Source: Candidatus Naiadarchaeum limnaeum (lineage in GTDB: Archaea > Undinarchaeota > Undinarchaeia > Undinarchaeales > Naiadarchaeaceae). From it: a stretch of DNA of 38,616 nt. The stretch is from NCBI GenBank assembly GCA_014189685.1, contig DVAB01000029.1:1-38616 (forward strand). The letters run 5' to 3'. A model generated the notes under the pieces. That model did no database searches, was not told the DNA's origin, and saw only the letters and a list, made by a program, of their open reading frames with translations. Positions within the stretch are counted from its first letter, which is position 1. Each line of letters opens with the position of its first letter. A program made the translations under genes and the position numbers. Below, piece by piece: positions 1-6,574 of the stretch.

Positions 1-399
1 GGAAATTCTGTAAAGCTGAGCAACTTTAAAGGTAAAAAGGTTTTACTGGCGTTCTTTCCATTTGCATTTTCTCCAGTGTGCACTGATGAAATGAGCTGTT
101 TTCAAATGGACATGGAGCAGTTCAAAGGTAAAGGAGTGCAAATTCTTGGAATTTCCATTGATAGCCACTGGGCAAACAAGGCTTTTGCAGAAAAGTTAGG
201 AGTTAGTTTTCCTCTTTTATCTGATTTTAACAAAAAAACAACAACGGATTATGGAGTATTGAGAGAAGATGGATTTGCAAACAGGGCTTATTTTTTAATC
301 GATGAGAAAGGAACAATAAGATATAAACACGTAATGCCAACTCCTGGCCAGAAATTGGACAATGCGGAGTTACTAAGGGAGGTCAGGCAAAGCAGGTGA
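1..399 (+). CDS. Peroxiredoxin (AhpC/TSA/Bcp family), 5' end missing
   Basis: The frame is open from the first base of the window, so the N-terminus lies outside and 132 residues are visible. The motif PFAFSPVCTDE holds the peroxidatic cysteine at visible residue 27, with the typical Pro and Thr before and after it. A second cysteine six residues on (Cys33) could be the resolving cysteine of an atypical 2-Cys enzyme. Downstream come the thioredoxin-fold segments ILGISIDS and AYFLIDEKGTIRY. The family reduces hydrogen peroxide and organic peroxides in the cytoplasm. It lies 48 bases before sodN on the same strand, a sensible pairing because superoxide dismutase makes peroxide. The electron donor cannot be told from sequence. 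Confidence 0.93.
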   Translation, partial: GNSVKLSNFKGKKVLLAFFPFAFSPVCTDEMSCFQMDMEQFKGKGVQILGISIDSHWANKAFAEKLGVSFPLLSDFNKKTTTDYGVLREDGFANRAYFLIDEKGTIRYKHVMPTPGQKLDNAELLREVRQSR

Positions 400-407
400 A
401 ATAAATG

Positions 408-441
408 AAGCTTTGCTACCCTCCTCACTACGTTCGGAGGT
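408..441 (+). promoter_or_regulatory. Palindromic leader with SD-masking hairpin before sodN
   Basis: In the 48-base gap before sodN, CCTCC (420-424) can pair with GGAGG (436-440) across an 11-base loop. The second arm is the Shine-Dalgarno site GGAGGT, 7 bases before the ATG at 448. Just upstream is a decayed version of the GAAGCTTTGCT palindrome found elsewhere in the window. The same arrangement precedes rrp4 (36210-36250). Regulation of sodN translation by this hairpin is inference. Confidence 0.6.
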
Positions 442-447
442 AAAGAA

Positions 448-963
448 ATGAAAATAATTGAAAAAATAAAAAAACTGTTTGAGCCAAAAATTGCTTACGC
501 CCACTGTGATATACCATGCGGAATTTATGATCCACATTTAGCCCAAGTTGCAGCGCACACTGTTGTCAGGATGGGTATGCTGATTGATGAACTAACTGCA
601 AAGATGAATGCCAACCCAAACCCATCTGTAGAAGACAGGCGGGATTTTGTGCACAAACTTTCACGATACACAGAAATAAAAGAACACCATGCAGAAATTG
701 CTAAGCACGAAGTGCGAATACTTTGGGGCGACTATTTCAAGCCAGAGCACGTTCAGAAATATTCGGAGCTGCACGATTTAGTATGGAAGGTAATGAAGGC
801 TGGCTCAAAAGCAAAGCAGGAAGCCAATTTAAAGACCGCAGAGGAGCTGCTCGAGAGTGTTGAAAAAATTGCAGAGATTTTTTGGAAAACCAAAAACATT
901 GAGCCTGTAAAGAGAAAATCGTTCTACATAACAGAGAGGACTCTAGTATATCCAAAATTGTAA
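448..963 (+). CDS. sodN: Nickel superoxide dismutase precursor (SodN)
   Basis: The protein has 171 residues. Residues 19-25 read HCDIPCG, followed by IYDP, which is the nickel-hook signature of Ni-SOD (HCxxPCGxYDP). In known Ni-SODs a propeptide is removed so that the new N-terminal His and two Cys bind nickel. Here an 18-residue basic propeptide ends in AYA directly before His19, a signal-peptidase-like cut site, leaving a mature chain of about 153 residues. The rest is helical and charged, as expected for the four-helix bundle that forms hexamers. The enzyme dismutates superoxide to oxygen and peroxide. Start ATG 448 is set by GGAGGT at 436-441. sodX follows after one base, and a peroxiredoxin precedes. 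Confidence 0.93.
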   Translation: MKIIEKIKKLFEPKIAYAHCDIPCGIYDPHLAQVAAHTVVRMGMLIDELTAKMNANPNPSVEDRRDFVHKLSRYTEIKEHHAEIAKHEVRILWGDYFKPEHVQKYSELHDLVWKVMKAGSKAKQEANLKTAEELLESVEKIAEIFWKTKNIEPVKRKSFYITERTLVYPKL

Positions 964-964
964 G

Positions 965-1279
965 ATGACTGGACTTTTTAAGATTGAGGGGCACAGTATG
1001 GAGCCAGCTATTAAAGCTGGGCAATATTTTTTAGTCCTGAATTTTACGGGGCCGAAAGTGAACGATATTATTATCGTTAAACATCAGAAAAAAAGCATAT
1101 TTTTAGTTAAACGAGTGAAAGCTGTTTTGAAAGAAGGGAAATATTTAGTTGAAGGTGACAATCCAGGGCATAGCGAAGATAGTAGAAAATTTGGGGCAAT
1201 AAAAGAGGAACAAATTGTTGGAAAACTAAGTTTTTGTTTTTGGCCGCTGCAGAAATTTGGATTTGTGAAAAGGAGGTGA
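965..1279 (+). CDS. sodX: SodX-like S26 peptidase for Ni-SOD maturation
   Basis: This 104-residue protein belongs to the signal peptidase I (S26) family. It has the serine motif GHSMEPAI (Ser11), a lysine region LVKRVKAV, and the later GDNPGHSEDSR box. It lacks an obvious N-terminal membrane anchor, and a short soluble form is typical of the SodX proteases encoded beside sodN. It should cut the SodN propeptide before His19 so that nickel can bind. It starts one base after the sodN stop, so the two are almost certainly cotranscribed and translationally coupled. Its last codons contain the SD of the following micro-ORF. The name rests on family plus context. Confidence 0.88.
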   Translation: MTGLFKIEGHSMEPAIKAGQYFLVLNFTGPKVNDIIIVKHQKKSIFLVKRVKAVLKEGKYLVEGDNPGHSEDSRKFGAIKEEQIVGKLSFCFWPLQKFGFVKRR

Positions 1280-1284
1280 TAAAG

Positions 1285-1329
1285 ATGTGTACAATGTGCG
1301 CACGACACAAAAAAAAGAAAGGCAAATAG
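1285..1329 (+). CDS. 14-residue CxxC basic micro-ORF after sodX
   Basis: ATG at 1285 opens MCTMCARHKKKKGK and ends at TAG 1327-1329. Four bases upstream lies AGGAGGTGAT (1271-1280), a ten-base match to the archaeal 16S rRNA 3' end and among the strongest SD sites in the window. It overlaps the last codons of sodX. The peptide has a CxxC pair, a nearby His and a lysine-rich tail, so it could bind metal or nucleic acid. I do not recognise a family. The alternative is that the SD is a chance result of the KRR-stop codons of sodX and the ORF is not real. Confidence 0.45.
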   Translation: MCTMCARHKKKKGK

Positions 1330-1333
1330 CAAA

Positions 1334-2017
1334 TTAAGAGTATTCGTTCAAAATAAGAACCTCTCCTTTTACTGCTTTCTTTAGTTTTTCTTCAGCAGCA
1401 TGATATTGCTCTTTCAGCAGAGCGCGATAGTGAATTGGAACAGTAATTTTTGGTCGAATGTGATTTGAAGCTTCCGCAGCTTCCATTACATCCATTGTAA
1501 AAGTTCCACCGATTGGCAAAAATGCAACATCCAAATCTGTTAATTGTTTCATTTCATCAGTAAAATCCGTATCTCCTGCATGATAAAATGTCTGATTATT
1601 TATTGTAAAAATATATCCAATCCAATTGTTTTCGCGAGGGTGATAGACAAGCCTTTCAGGATGAATGTTATAAGCTGGAACTGCACGAATTTTTATGCCT
1701 TCCAAATTTTTGTAATCCCCTGGTTTTAAAATTTCCAAATTTTCGTGTGAAAAATCCTCGCATCCCTGAACTGCAAAAATTTTTGTATCATCTTTTACAA
1801 CTTTTTGCAAGTCTTTCGTGCTCCAGTGGTCGTTATGCGCGTGAGTAATAAAAACAAAATCAGCTTTTTTGTTGCCAAAATCATGCTTTAAATTAAAAGG
1901 ATCAATGAAAAATATCCGCTCGCCTGTATCTGGCTGAAAGAAAAACGTGGCGTGGCCCATCCAATTAAAGGTTTTCCTAAGCGTCTCTTTTAGAGATTCA
2001 ATTTCGCGGCTTACCAT
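1334..2017 (-). CDS. UlaG-type metallo-beta-lactamase-fold hydrolase
   Basis: This 227-residue protein belongs to the UlaG/UPF0173 branch of metallo-beta-lactamase enzymes. It shows WMGHATFFF near the start, IDPF at 38-41, the metal motif HAHNDH at 59-64, a third ligand region FYHAGDTDFTDE, and a late PIHY. Family members hydrolyse phosphoesters, lactones or N-acyl lipids with two metals; the substrate here cannot be predicted. The start ATG (2015-2017) is well supported by GGAGGT three bases upstream on the minus strand. It is transcribed away from the half-SWIB gene from a shared AT-rich region with a TATTTAAAT box. Confidence 0.85.
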   Translation of the reverse strand: MVSREIESLKETLRKTFNWMGHATFFFQPDTGERIFFIDPFNLKHDFGNKKADFVFITHAHNDHWSTKDLQKVVKDDTKIFAVQGCEDFSHENLEILKPGDYKNLEGIKIRAVPAYNIHPERLVYHPRENNWIGYIFTINNQTFYHAGDTDFTDEMKQLTDLDVAFLPIGGTFTMDVMEAAEASNHIRPKITVPIHYRALLKEQYHAAEEKLKKAVKGEVLILNEYS

Positions 2018-2046
2018 CTTACCTCCATTCTAGAGATGGAGATAAG

Positions 2047-2055
2047 TATTTAAAT
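2047..2055. promoter_or_regulatory. Divergent TATA box (UlaG-like gene / half-SWIB gene)
   Basis: TATTTAAAT is nearly self-complementary and lies about 30-40 bases from both divergent starts (2017 and 2095). Each gene also has a GGAGGT SD, so both probably have short leaders. Confidence 0.5.
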
Positions 2056-2094
2056 CATTTATTCATATGCAAAATAAATTATACGGAGGTTAGA

Positions 2095-2385
2095 ATGGCA
2101 AAGAAAGGAAAAGCTTTTGGCGGAATGATGATAAAGCCAGACGCAGTGCTTGGAAAAGTTATAGGTAGCGCAAAACAAGCTCCATCAAAAATGACAAAAA
2201 ATCTTTGGGGCTATTTTAAAAGGAGAAAACTTTTAAAGAAAACAGCTACAGGGCCATTTGGTGGATTGAAAGTTAAGCCAGACGCAATGTTGGGAAAAGT
2301 TACTGGCAACGCAATGATACCGCCAACGCAGGTGTTCAAGAAAGTTTGGGCCTACATAAAGAGAAAGAAATTAACTGCAAAATAA
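2095..2385 (+). CDS. Tandem half-SWIB repeat protein
   Basis: The 96-residue basic protein is two copies of one 42-residue unit, residues 8-49 and 55-96, which align without gaps at 22 of 42 positions. Each unit resembles the first half of a SWIB/MDM2 domain: a KPDAxLGKVxG helix start, then Pro and a helix ending in WxYxKRxKL, like the KKLWDYIK helix of SWIB proteins. The usual second half of SWIB is absent from both. Full SWIB domains (about 75 residues) are protein-interaction modules linked to chromatin in eukaryotes and Chlamydia. Here two identical halves could fold against each other, which is inference. SD GGAGGT at 2085-2090 fixes the start. The high Lys/Arg content allows nucleic-acid contact. 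Confidence 0.72.
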   Translation: MAKKGKAFGGMMIKPDAVLGKVIGSAKQAPSKMTKNLWGYFKRRKLLKKTATGPFGGLKVKPDAMLGKVTGNAMIPPTQVFKKVWAYIKRKKLTAK

Positions 2386-2441
2386 AATTTCTCTCGGAAA
2401 AATTTTTGAAAGTGAATCAGAGTTTGCTAGAAAGAAATTTC

Positions 2442-3389
2442 TTAATTTACTTTATTAGTTGCCACGCCTTTTAGAAAGTTTTCTATATTGGCGACAAAAA
2501 TTTCTTGCTTCGCCCTAGTTGCTTCTTTTGTTAAATAAGCGCCTGGCGGATAAATTATGCAGTTTTTATGTTTTGAAAGTTTTTTAAGATCATCAGCGGT
2601 CATTTCATCAGAGTGGTCAAGAATAAAAGTAATGTCCCAGCGGCCGAGTCTCTTTTCTAACGCATTTATATCGATTAATTCCATCGGGGCAGTGTTTATT
2701 ACAATCGCGCCGCTTTTTAATTTTTGAATTCTTTCTCTGTTTAAAAATTTTTCAGTATCTTTTGTAAGAGCGAAATGTAATGAGAGGAAATCGCACTTTG
2801 TAATTAATACGTCTGTATTTTCATATTTTATTCCTTTTTTCTCAAGTTCACTTTTCTTGTTTCGCGACCAATACCGTACATCTGCGCCAAAAGCAAGGGC
2901 GAGTTCCGCGACTCTGCTCCCAATTCGGCCGAGGCCAAGGATACCAAACACTTTACCTTTAATTTCAGCGGCACCAAACCCAAATTCAGAATAATTTCCA
3001 GCGCGAGCTTGAGATTTTCCTTTTTCTAAATCGCGCAAATGTTCTAAAAGTATTGCAAAAACAAATTCGGCGACTCCTTCTGTACTATATCTAGGGATAT
3101 TTGTTACAATTATTCCTTTTGTCTTTGCATGTACAGTATCAATTCTTCCATAGCCTGTGCCGAACATTCCAATATATTTTAAATGGGGTGCAGCATCAAT
3201 TTCTTCTCTGCCAAATTTTGTCCCTAAAAATAGGAGTGCACAATCGGAATCTGCGAGTTGTTTCTTAATATCAGAGCTATCTTTTGGAACATAAACTTTT
3301 TTTTCAGATATAGCGTCAATTCGTTTCCAAAAAAAGGGCTCTAATTTAGATTCTTCTATACCAACTATCAGAACTTTTTTAAATTTCAT
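2442..3389 (-). CDS. D-2-hydroxyacid dehydrogenase homologue lacking catalytic Arg and His
   Basis: The 315-residue length, the fold and the NAD-binding motif GLGRIG (152-157) place this in the D-isomer-specific 2-hydroxyacid dehydrogenase family (SerA/LdhA-like). The segment LKSGAIVINTAPMELID aligns with the usual INTARG segment, so the substrate-binding Arg is Pro235. The usual TPH is YPP at 280-282, so the general acid-base His is Pro282. The Glu motif (LDxxExEP) is also degraded (LDHSDEMT). The cofactor half looks intact. It may be a non-catalytic NAD-binding protein or use different chemistry. Its 5' end lies 3 bases from the rtcB stop, so it is probably cotranscribed with rtcB. Confidence 0.85.
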   Translation of the reverse strand: MKFKKVLIVGIEESKLEPFFWKRIDAISEKKVYVPKDSSDIKKQLADSDCALLFLGTKFGREEIDAAPHLKYIGMFGTGYGRIDTVHAKTKGIIVTNIPRYSTEGVAEFVFAILLEHLRDLEKGKSQARAGNYSEFGFGAAEIKGKVFGILGLGRIGSRVAELALAFGADVRYWSRNKKSELEKKGIKYENTDVLITKCDFLSLHFALTKDTEKFLNRERIQKLKSGAIVINTAPMELIDINALEKRLGRWDITFILDHSDEMTADDLKKLSKHKNCIIYPPGAYLTKEATRAKQEIFVANIENFLKGVATNKVN

Positions 3390-3392
3390 TAT

Positions 3393-4850
3393 TTACCCTT
3401 TCACATTCCCAATTGGAATAAATCGCACAACTTTCCTAGAAATGTCAGCTCTGTGAACAGCATCTATTACATCATCTATATCTTTGTAGGCTGGCCCAGC
3501 CTCCTCTGCCAATCCTGAAAAGGTAACTGTGCGCACATAAATCCCTCTCTGTTCCATTTCTTTTTGTAACTGCTCGCCGCGGTACATATGCTTTGCTTTT
3601 GTGCGGGACATTGTGCGACCGCTTCCATGACAAGTTGAACCAAAAGTTTCATTCATTGCTCCTTCTGTGCCGACTAAAAGATATGATCCTGTTTCCATCG
3701 AGCCTCCAATTATTATTGGCTGGCCGACTTTTCTGTATTTCTCAATAATTTCTTCTCTTCCAGGGCCGAATGCGCGAGTCGCGCCTTTTCTATGGACTAA
3801 AACTTCTTTTGTTTCTCCATCAATTTTGTGCTTTTCAATTTTTGCAGTATTGTGCGCAACATCATAAACCATGCGCAATCCTAATTTTTCTGCATCCTGT
3901 TTTAAAACTTTTGAAAAAACTTCTCTTATGCGATGCAAAATAACTTGCCTGTTTACAAAGCTCATATTTATTGCGCCTTTCATTGCAGCAAAATAATCTT
4001 GGCCTTCGGGAGAATTAAAAGGCGCGCATGCCAATTCGCGGTCAAGAATTTTAATTCCATACTTGCGCTCCATTACGGATAGAAATTTTTCAAGATAATC
4101 AGATGCAACTTGATGACCAAATCCGCGCGAGCCGCAATGAAACATGATTACAATTTGATTTGGAATTGTAATGCCGAATGTTTCTGCAATTTTTTTGTCA
4201 AAAACAAATTCAGGCTTTGCAACTTGGATTTCTAAATAGTGATTTCCGCTTCCAAGCGTTCCAATTTGAGAAAGCCCGCGCTTGATTGCCTTATCAGAAA
4301 TTTTTGAAACATCCACGCCCTCAATTCTTCCGTTTTCTTCTGTAAATTCTAAGTCCTCTTTCCACCCATAGCCTTTCTCAACGCACCACTCAGAGCCATC
4401 TGTTGTAATTTTTTTAAATTCAGCAGCGTTTAATTTTACAAATCCGCTTGCCCCGACTCCGGCCGGAACTTTGTGAAAGAGTTCGTCAACCAATTGTTTT
4501 AAATGAGGTTTTATATCATCATAAGTTAAATTTGTTGTAACTAAACGCATTCCGCAATTAATGTCAAAGCCAATTCCACCAGGGGAAATAACTCCATCAT
4601 TGTTTATGTCCATTGCAGCAACCCCGCCAATTGGAAATCCATAGCCTGAATGGCCATCTGGCATACAATAAGCGTATTTTAAAATTCCAGGCAGAGTTGC
4701 AACATTTGTAATCTGTTCATAAACTTGCAAATCCATTTCGCGCGCAAGCTTTTCAGTAGCGTAAATTCTTGCTGGGACGCGCATTCCTGGCTTAAAAGTT
4801 TTTGGAATTTCCCAGACAGTATCTGAAATTTTTTTCAGTTGCTCAAACAT
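3393..4850 (-). CDS. rtcB: RNA-splicing ligase RtcB
   Basis: RtcB joins 2',3'-cyclic phosphate and 5'-OH RNA ends in archaeal tRNA splicing, using GTP and manganese. The 485 residues contain all expected ligands: Asp96 and Cys99 in FDINCG, His204 in SGNHYLE, His238 in MFHCGSRG, His333 in DVAHN, and the guanylylated His408 in CHGSGR. Spacing matches the Pyrococcus enzyme closely and there is no intein. The activator archease is encoded just upstream on the same strand, separated by a broken gene on the opposite strand. A minus-strand TATA-like CTTTTTTATAG lies about 30 bases before the start. Confidence 0.97.
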   Translation of the reverse strand: MFEQLKKISDTVWEIPKTFKPGMRVPARIYATEKLAREMDLQVYEQITNVATLPGILKYAYCMPDGHSGYGFPIGGVAAMDINNDGVISPGGIGFDINCGMRLVTTNLTYDDIKPHLKQLVDELFHKVPAGVGASGFVKLNAAEFKKITTDGSEWCVEKGYGWKEDLEFTEENGRIEGVDVSKISDKAIKRGLSQIGTLGSGNHYLEIQVAKPEFVFDKKIAETFGITIPNQIVIMFHCGSRGFGHQVASDYLEKFLSVMERKYGIKILDRELACAPFNSPEGQDYFAAMKGAINMSFVNRQVILHRIREVFSKVLKQDAEKLGLRMVYDVAHNTAKIEKHKIDGETKEVLVHRKGATRAFGPGREEIIEKYRKVGQPIIIGGSMETGSYLLVGTEGAMNETFGSTCHGSGRTMSRTKAKHMYRGEQLQKEMEQRGIYVRTVTFSGLAEEAGPAYKDIDDVIDAVHRADISRKVVRFIPIGNVKG

Positions 4851-4919
4851 TTTTTCTCGCCTTAACTTAAAGGAGCTGCTATAAAAAAGTTCTTATTTAG
4901 AGTGAGCTACTATTAAACT

Positions 4920-5218
4920 ATGGAACCGATTGAGAGAGTGTTTGAAACAAAGCGTTATGAAGAATCTGGTGTCAGAAAGGGCACAAGAAGTATACCGGCA
5001 CACGAAGCTGGACTATCCATTTCAGAAGCAAAAAAGGAGAATTGCAGCTCGTGGTAGGTAGAGGGGAAGTTTTTATAAAAGGAACATTGAAAAAAGGCAT
5101 TTTTAAAAAAGAATACTATGAAAAGTCATTTGGAAGTGTAGACGATTTGGGAACTATAGAATTGGCACAGGAAAAAATAATTGAGCTTTTGAGAACTAAA
5201 TATCCAAAACAAAAATAG
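4920..5218 (+). pseudogene. Unknown small gene with a -1 frameshift at a slippery A-run
   Basis: ATG 4920 opens 45 codons that end at TAG 5055-5057. A second frame, open through 5033-5218, continues with GELQLVVGRGEVFIKG and ends in a Lys-rich helix. The two frames join by a -1 shift at AAAAAAG (5030-5036), read in the zero frame as A AAA AAG, the same heptamer used in E. coli dnaX. Joined, the product is about 98 residues of unknown family. It may be a disrupted gene, a homopolymer sequencing error, programmed frameshifting, or two cistrons (GGAG at 5036-5039 precedes TTG and GTG codons). The 3' end overlaps archease by 23 bases on the opposite strand. A TATA-like TTATTTAG lies about 25 bases before the ATG. 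Confidence 0.55.
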
Positions 5219-5654
5219 CGCGCCAGCCTTTTCTAACTTTTTTTTCAACATCGTCAAAAGTAAACTGCTCAACTTTTAGCATGTGCCTTGTTATTGCTTT
5301 TACATCTGTGCGCATTTTTTTCGGATCTTGAGTGATTTTTTCTCCATATGCAGTTGCTTCCAAAACATATTTTTTCCCTTTTTGTTGAATATTTACATCA
5401 AATTTTCCAAACCATAAATATTCAGCATCCTTCAAATAAATTAATTGTTCGAGCCATTTAAACAACAAATCATCTAATTTTTCACCCTCAACTTTTATTT
5501 CGCGGGTTTCAGAGCTTCCAACAGCAAAAATATCCACCATTTCTGAAAAAGTTGCCAGTGCTGCATCTCTGAAAATTTCGTTTAAATCTTTTCCAATTAC
5601 TTCAAAAGCTGCGTCTGCAATTGAGATATCTTCTAAAGGGCGGTAGGGGGTCAT
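5196..5654 (-). CDS. Archease, RtcB cofactor
   Basis: The 152-residue protein matches archease, which speeds guanylylation of RtcB and broadens its substrates. The N-terminal segment YRPLEDISIADAAFEVIG corresponds to the YxxLEHTADxxxxxYG start of the family, with Asp9 where many members have His. The C-terminal segment VKAITRHML matches the conserved DxKAxTYHxL region, and an acidic metal-binding C-terminus (FVLDI) is present. It is encoded upstream of rtcB on the same strand. Its leader carries the palindromic element at 5672-5705, and the start is only weakly defined because no clear SD is seen. Confidence 0.9.
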   Translation of the reverse strand: MTPYRPLEDISIADAAFEVIGKDLNEIFRDAALATFSEMVDIFAVGSSETREIKVEGEKLDDLLFKWLEQLIYLKDAEYLWFGKFDVNIQQKGKKYVLEATAYGEKITQDPKKMRTDVKAITRHMLKVEQFTFDDVEKKVRKGWRAIFVLDI

Positions 5655-5705
5655 TTTCGAGCGTTAGCGAGAAAATGCGAGGAAGCTTTGCTTCCAAAGC
5701 ATTTT
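5652..5705 (-). repeat. Palindromic leader element before archease
   Basis: An outer stem AAAATGC/GCATTTT (5672-5678 with 5699-5705) encloses an inner stem GGAAGC-TTT-GCTTCC (5681-5695). A competing stem CATTTTC/GAAAATG (5652-5658 with 5671-5677) reuses part of the outer arm, so two exclusive folds are possible. Nineteen bases of the core (GCGAGGAAGCTTTGCTTCC) recur exactly at 10226-10244. On the minus strand the element ends at the archease ATG through a TCGCTAACGCTCG spacer. Confidence 0.7.
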
Positions 5706-5756
5706 AGCAAAAATAGAGAGATTTGCTTAATTAATAGCTTTTTCTAAGCGCAAAGC

Positions 5757-5764
5757 TTTAAATA
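5757..5764 (+). promoter_or_regulatory. TATA box for the MarC gene
   Basis: TTTAAATA, preceded by a purine/GC context (GCAAAGC), sits 26-33 bases before the GTG/ATG start pair of the MarC-like gene. This suggests a leaderless or very short-leader transcript. Confidence 0.5.
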
Positions 5765-5795
5765 GAATAAATACTTACTCGCAGCCTAAGTGGGA

Positions 5796-6434
5796 ATGGC
5801 AGTAGAATATTTAATCACATCATTCATAAGTTTGTTTTTAATAGTAGATGCTATAGGCAATGTCCCGCTTTTTGAGGCTCTTTTGCACGGACTTGCGCAT
5901 CGCGAGCGGGTGAGAACAATAACTCTTTCAATAATTGTTTCGTTGGTAACTCTGATTGTATTAACTTATCTGGGAATTTATATTTTCAACTTTTTCAGCA
6001 TAAAGCTTTATTCGTTTAAAATCGCAGGCGGGATTTTAATTTTTATAATTGCATTGCAAATGCTTTTTGGAATAAGGCAAAGACTTTCTGCGCGTGAAGA
6101 AAGTGAGGTTGTTAAGAGGACTGATATTGCAATTGTTCCAATGGCAATTCCACTTCAAACAGGGCCAGGGGCAATAACAACTGGAATTTTGCTTTCTACA
6201 AGAGCAACAAATCTTACAACACAAGTACTGCTGCTCTTCAGTATATTGCTTGTTTTCTTAGTATCTTACATAATTTATGTAAGAGCAGAATTCTTCTTCA
6301 AACTGCTAGGGGAGACAGGGACAAAAGTCATAACTCGAATTATGGGATTGATTTTAGTTGCGATTGCTGTGCAGTTTATTATGGATGGGACCGGAGAGGC
6401 TTATGCAGCGATAAAAGCAGCGGCAGCGGTTTAG
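5796..6434 (+). CDS. MarC-family integral membrane protein
   Basis: About 212 residues with six predicted hydrophobic helices and the family pattern: an N-terminal SFISLFLIVDAIGNVPLF, then a middle GPGAITTGILL and a C-terminal helix ending in VAVQFIMDG. MarC/YhcE-like proteins are inner-membrane proteins with no firmly proven substrate; some archaeal relatives are called neutral amino acid transporters. I prefer ATG 5796; a GTG two codons earlier (5790) is also possible given the TATA box at 5757-5764. The stop overlaps the end of a small convergent zinc-ribbon gene by 4 bases. Confidence 0.88.
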   Translation: MAVEYLITSFISLFLIVDAIGNVPLFEALLHGLAHRERVRTITLSIIVSLVTLIVLTYLGIYIFNFFSIKLYSFKIAGGILIFIIALQMLFGIRQRLSAREESEVVKRTDIAIVPMAIPLQTGPGAITTGILLSTRATNLTTQVLLLFSILLVFLVSYIIYVRAEFFFKLLGETGTKVITRIMGLILVAIAVQFIMDGTGEAYAAIKAAAAV

Positions 6435-6544
6435 CAGCAGTCGTAGTAATATCCGCAATTTAAACATCTAGAACGTTTTTTGCTTCCTGCAATGGATTCC
6501 ATTTTTGAGCTGCATAGGGGGCAGTCTGTGTATTCCTCTGCCAT
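6431..6544 (-). CDS. 37-residue zinc-ribbon microprotein
   Basis: On the minus strand ATG 6544-6542 opens 37 codons ending at TAA 6433-6431. The peptide begins MAEEYTDCPLCSSKMES and ends RCLNCGYYYDCC, giving two CxxC knuckles 16 residues apart plus a terminal Cys pair: a complete small zinc ribbon. The upstream TATTTAAAT (6565-6574) is about 22-25 bases before the ATG and is shared with the divergent arvA gene, so the transcript is probably leaderless. The 3' end overlaps the MarC gene by 4 bases. No function can be assigned, but it could be a nucleic-acid or protein-binding adaptor. Confidence 0.78.
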   Translation of the reverse strand: MAEEYTDCPLCSSKMESIAGSKKRSRCLNCGYYYDCC

Positions 6545-6564
6545 GCGTGATTTTTGAGTGGTTA

Positions 6565-6574
6565 AACATTTAAA
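6565..6574. promoter_or_regulatory. Divergent TATA box (zinc-ribbon gene / arvA)
   Basis: ATTTAAATAT is near-palindromic and placed about 22-25 bases from the minus-strand zinc-ribbon ATG and about 35-44 bases from the arvA ATG. Confidence 0.5.

Noticed and set aside
737-1024. 95-codon minus-strand ORF over sodN
   Set aside because: It is the antisense shadow of sodN, with low-complexity composition and no start signal.
3393-4850. Intein in RtcB
   Set aside because: All RtcB motifs follow with normal spacing and there is no extra splicing domain.
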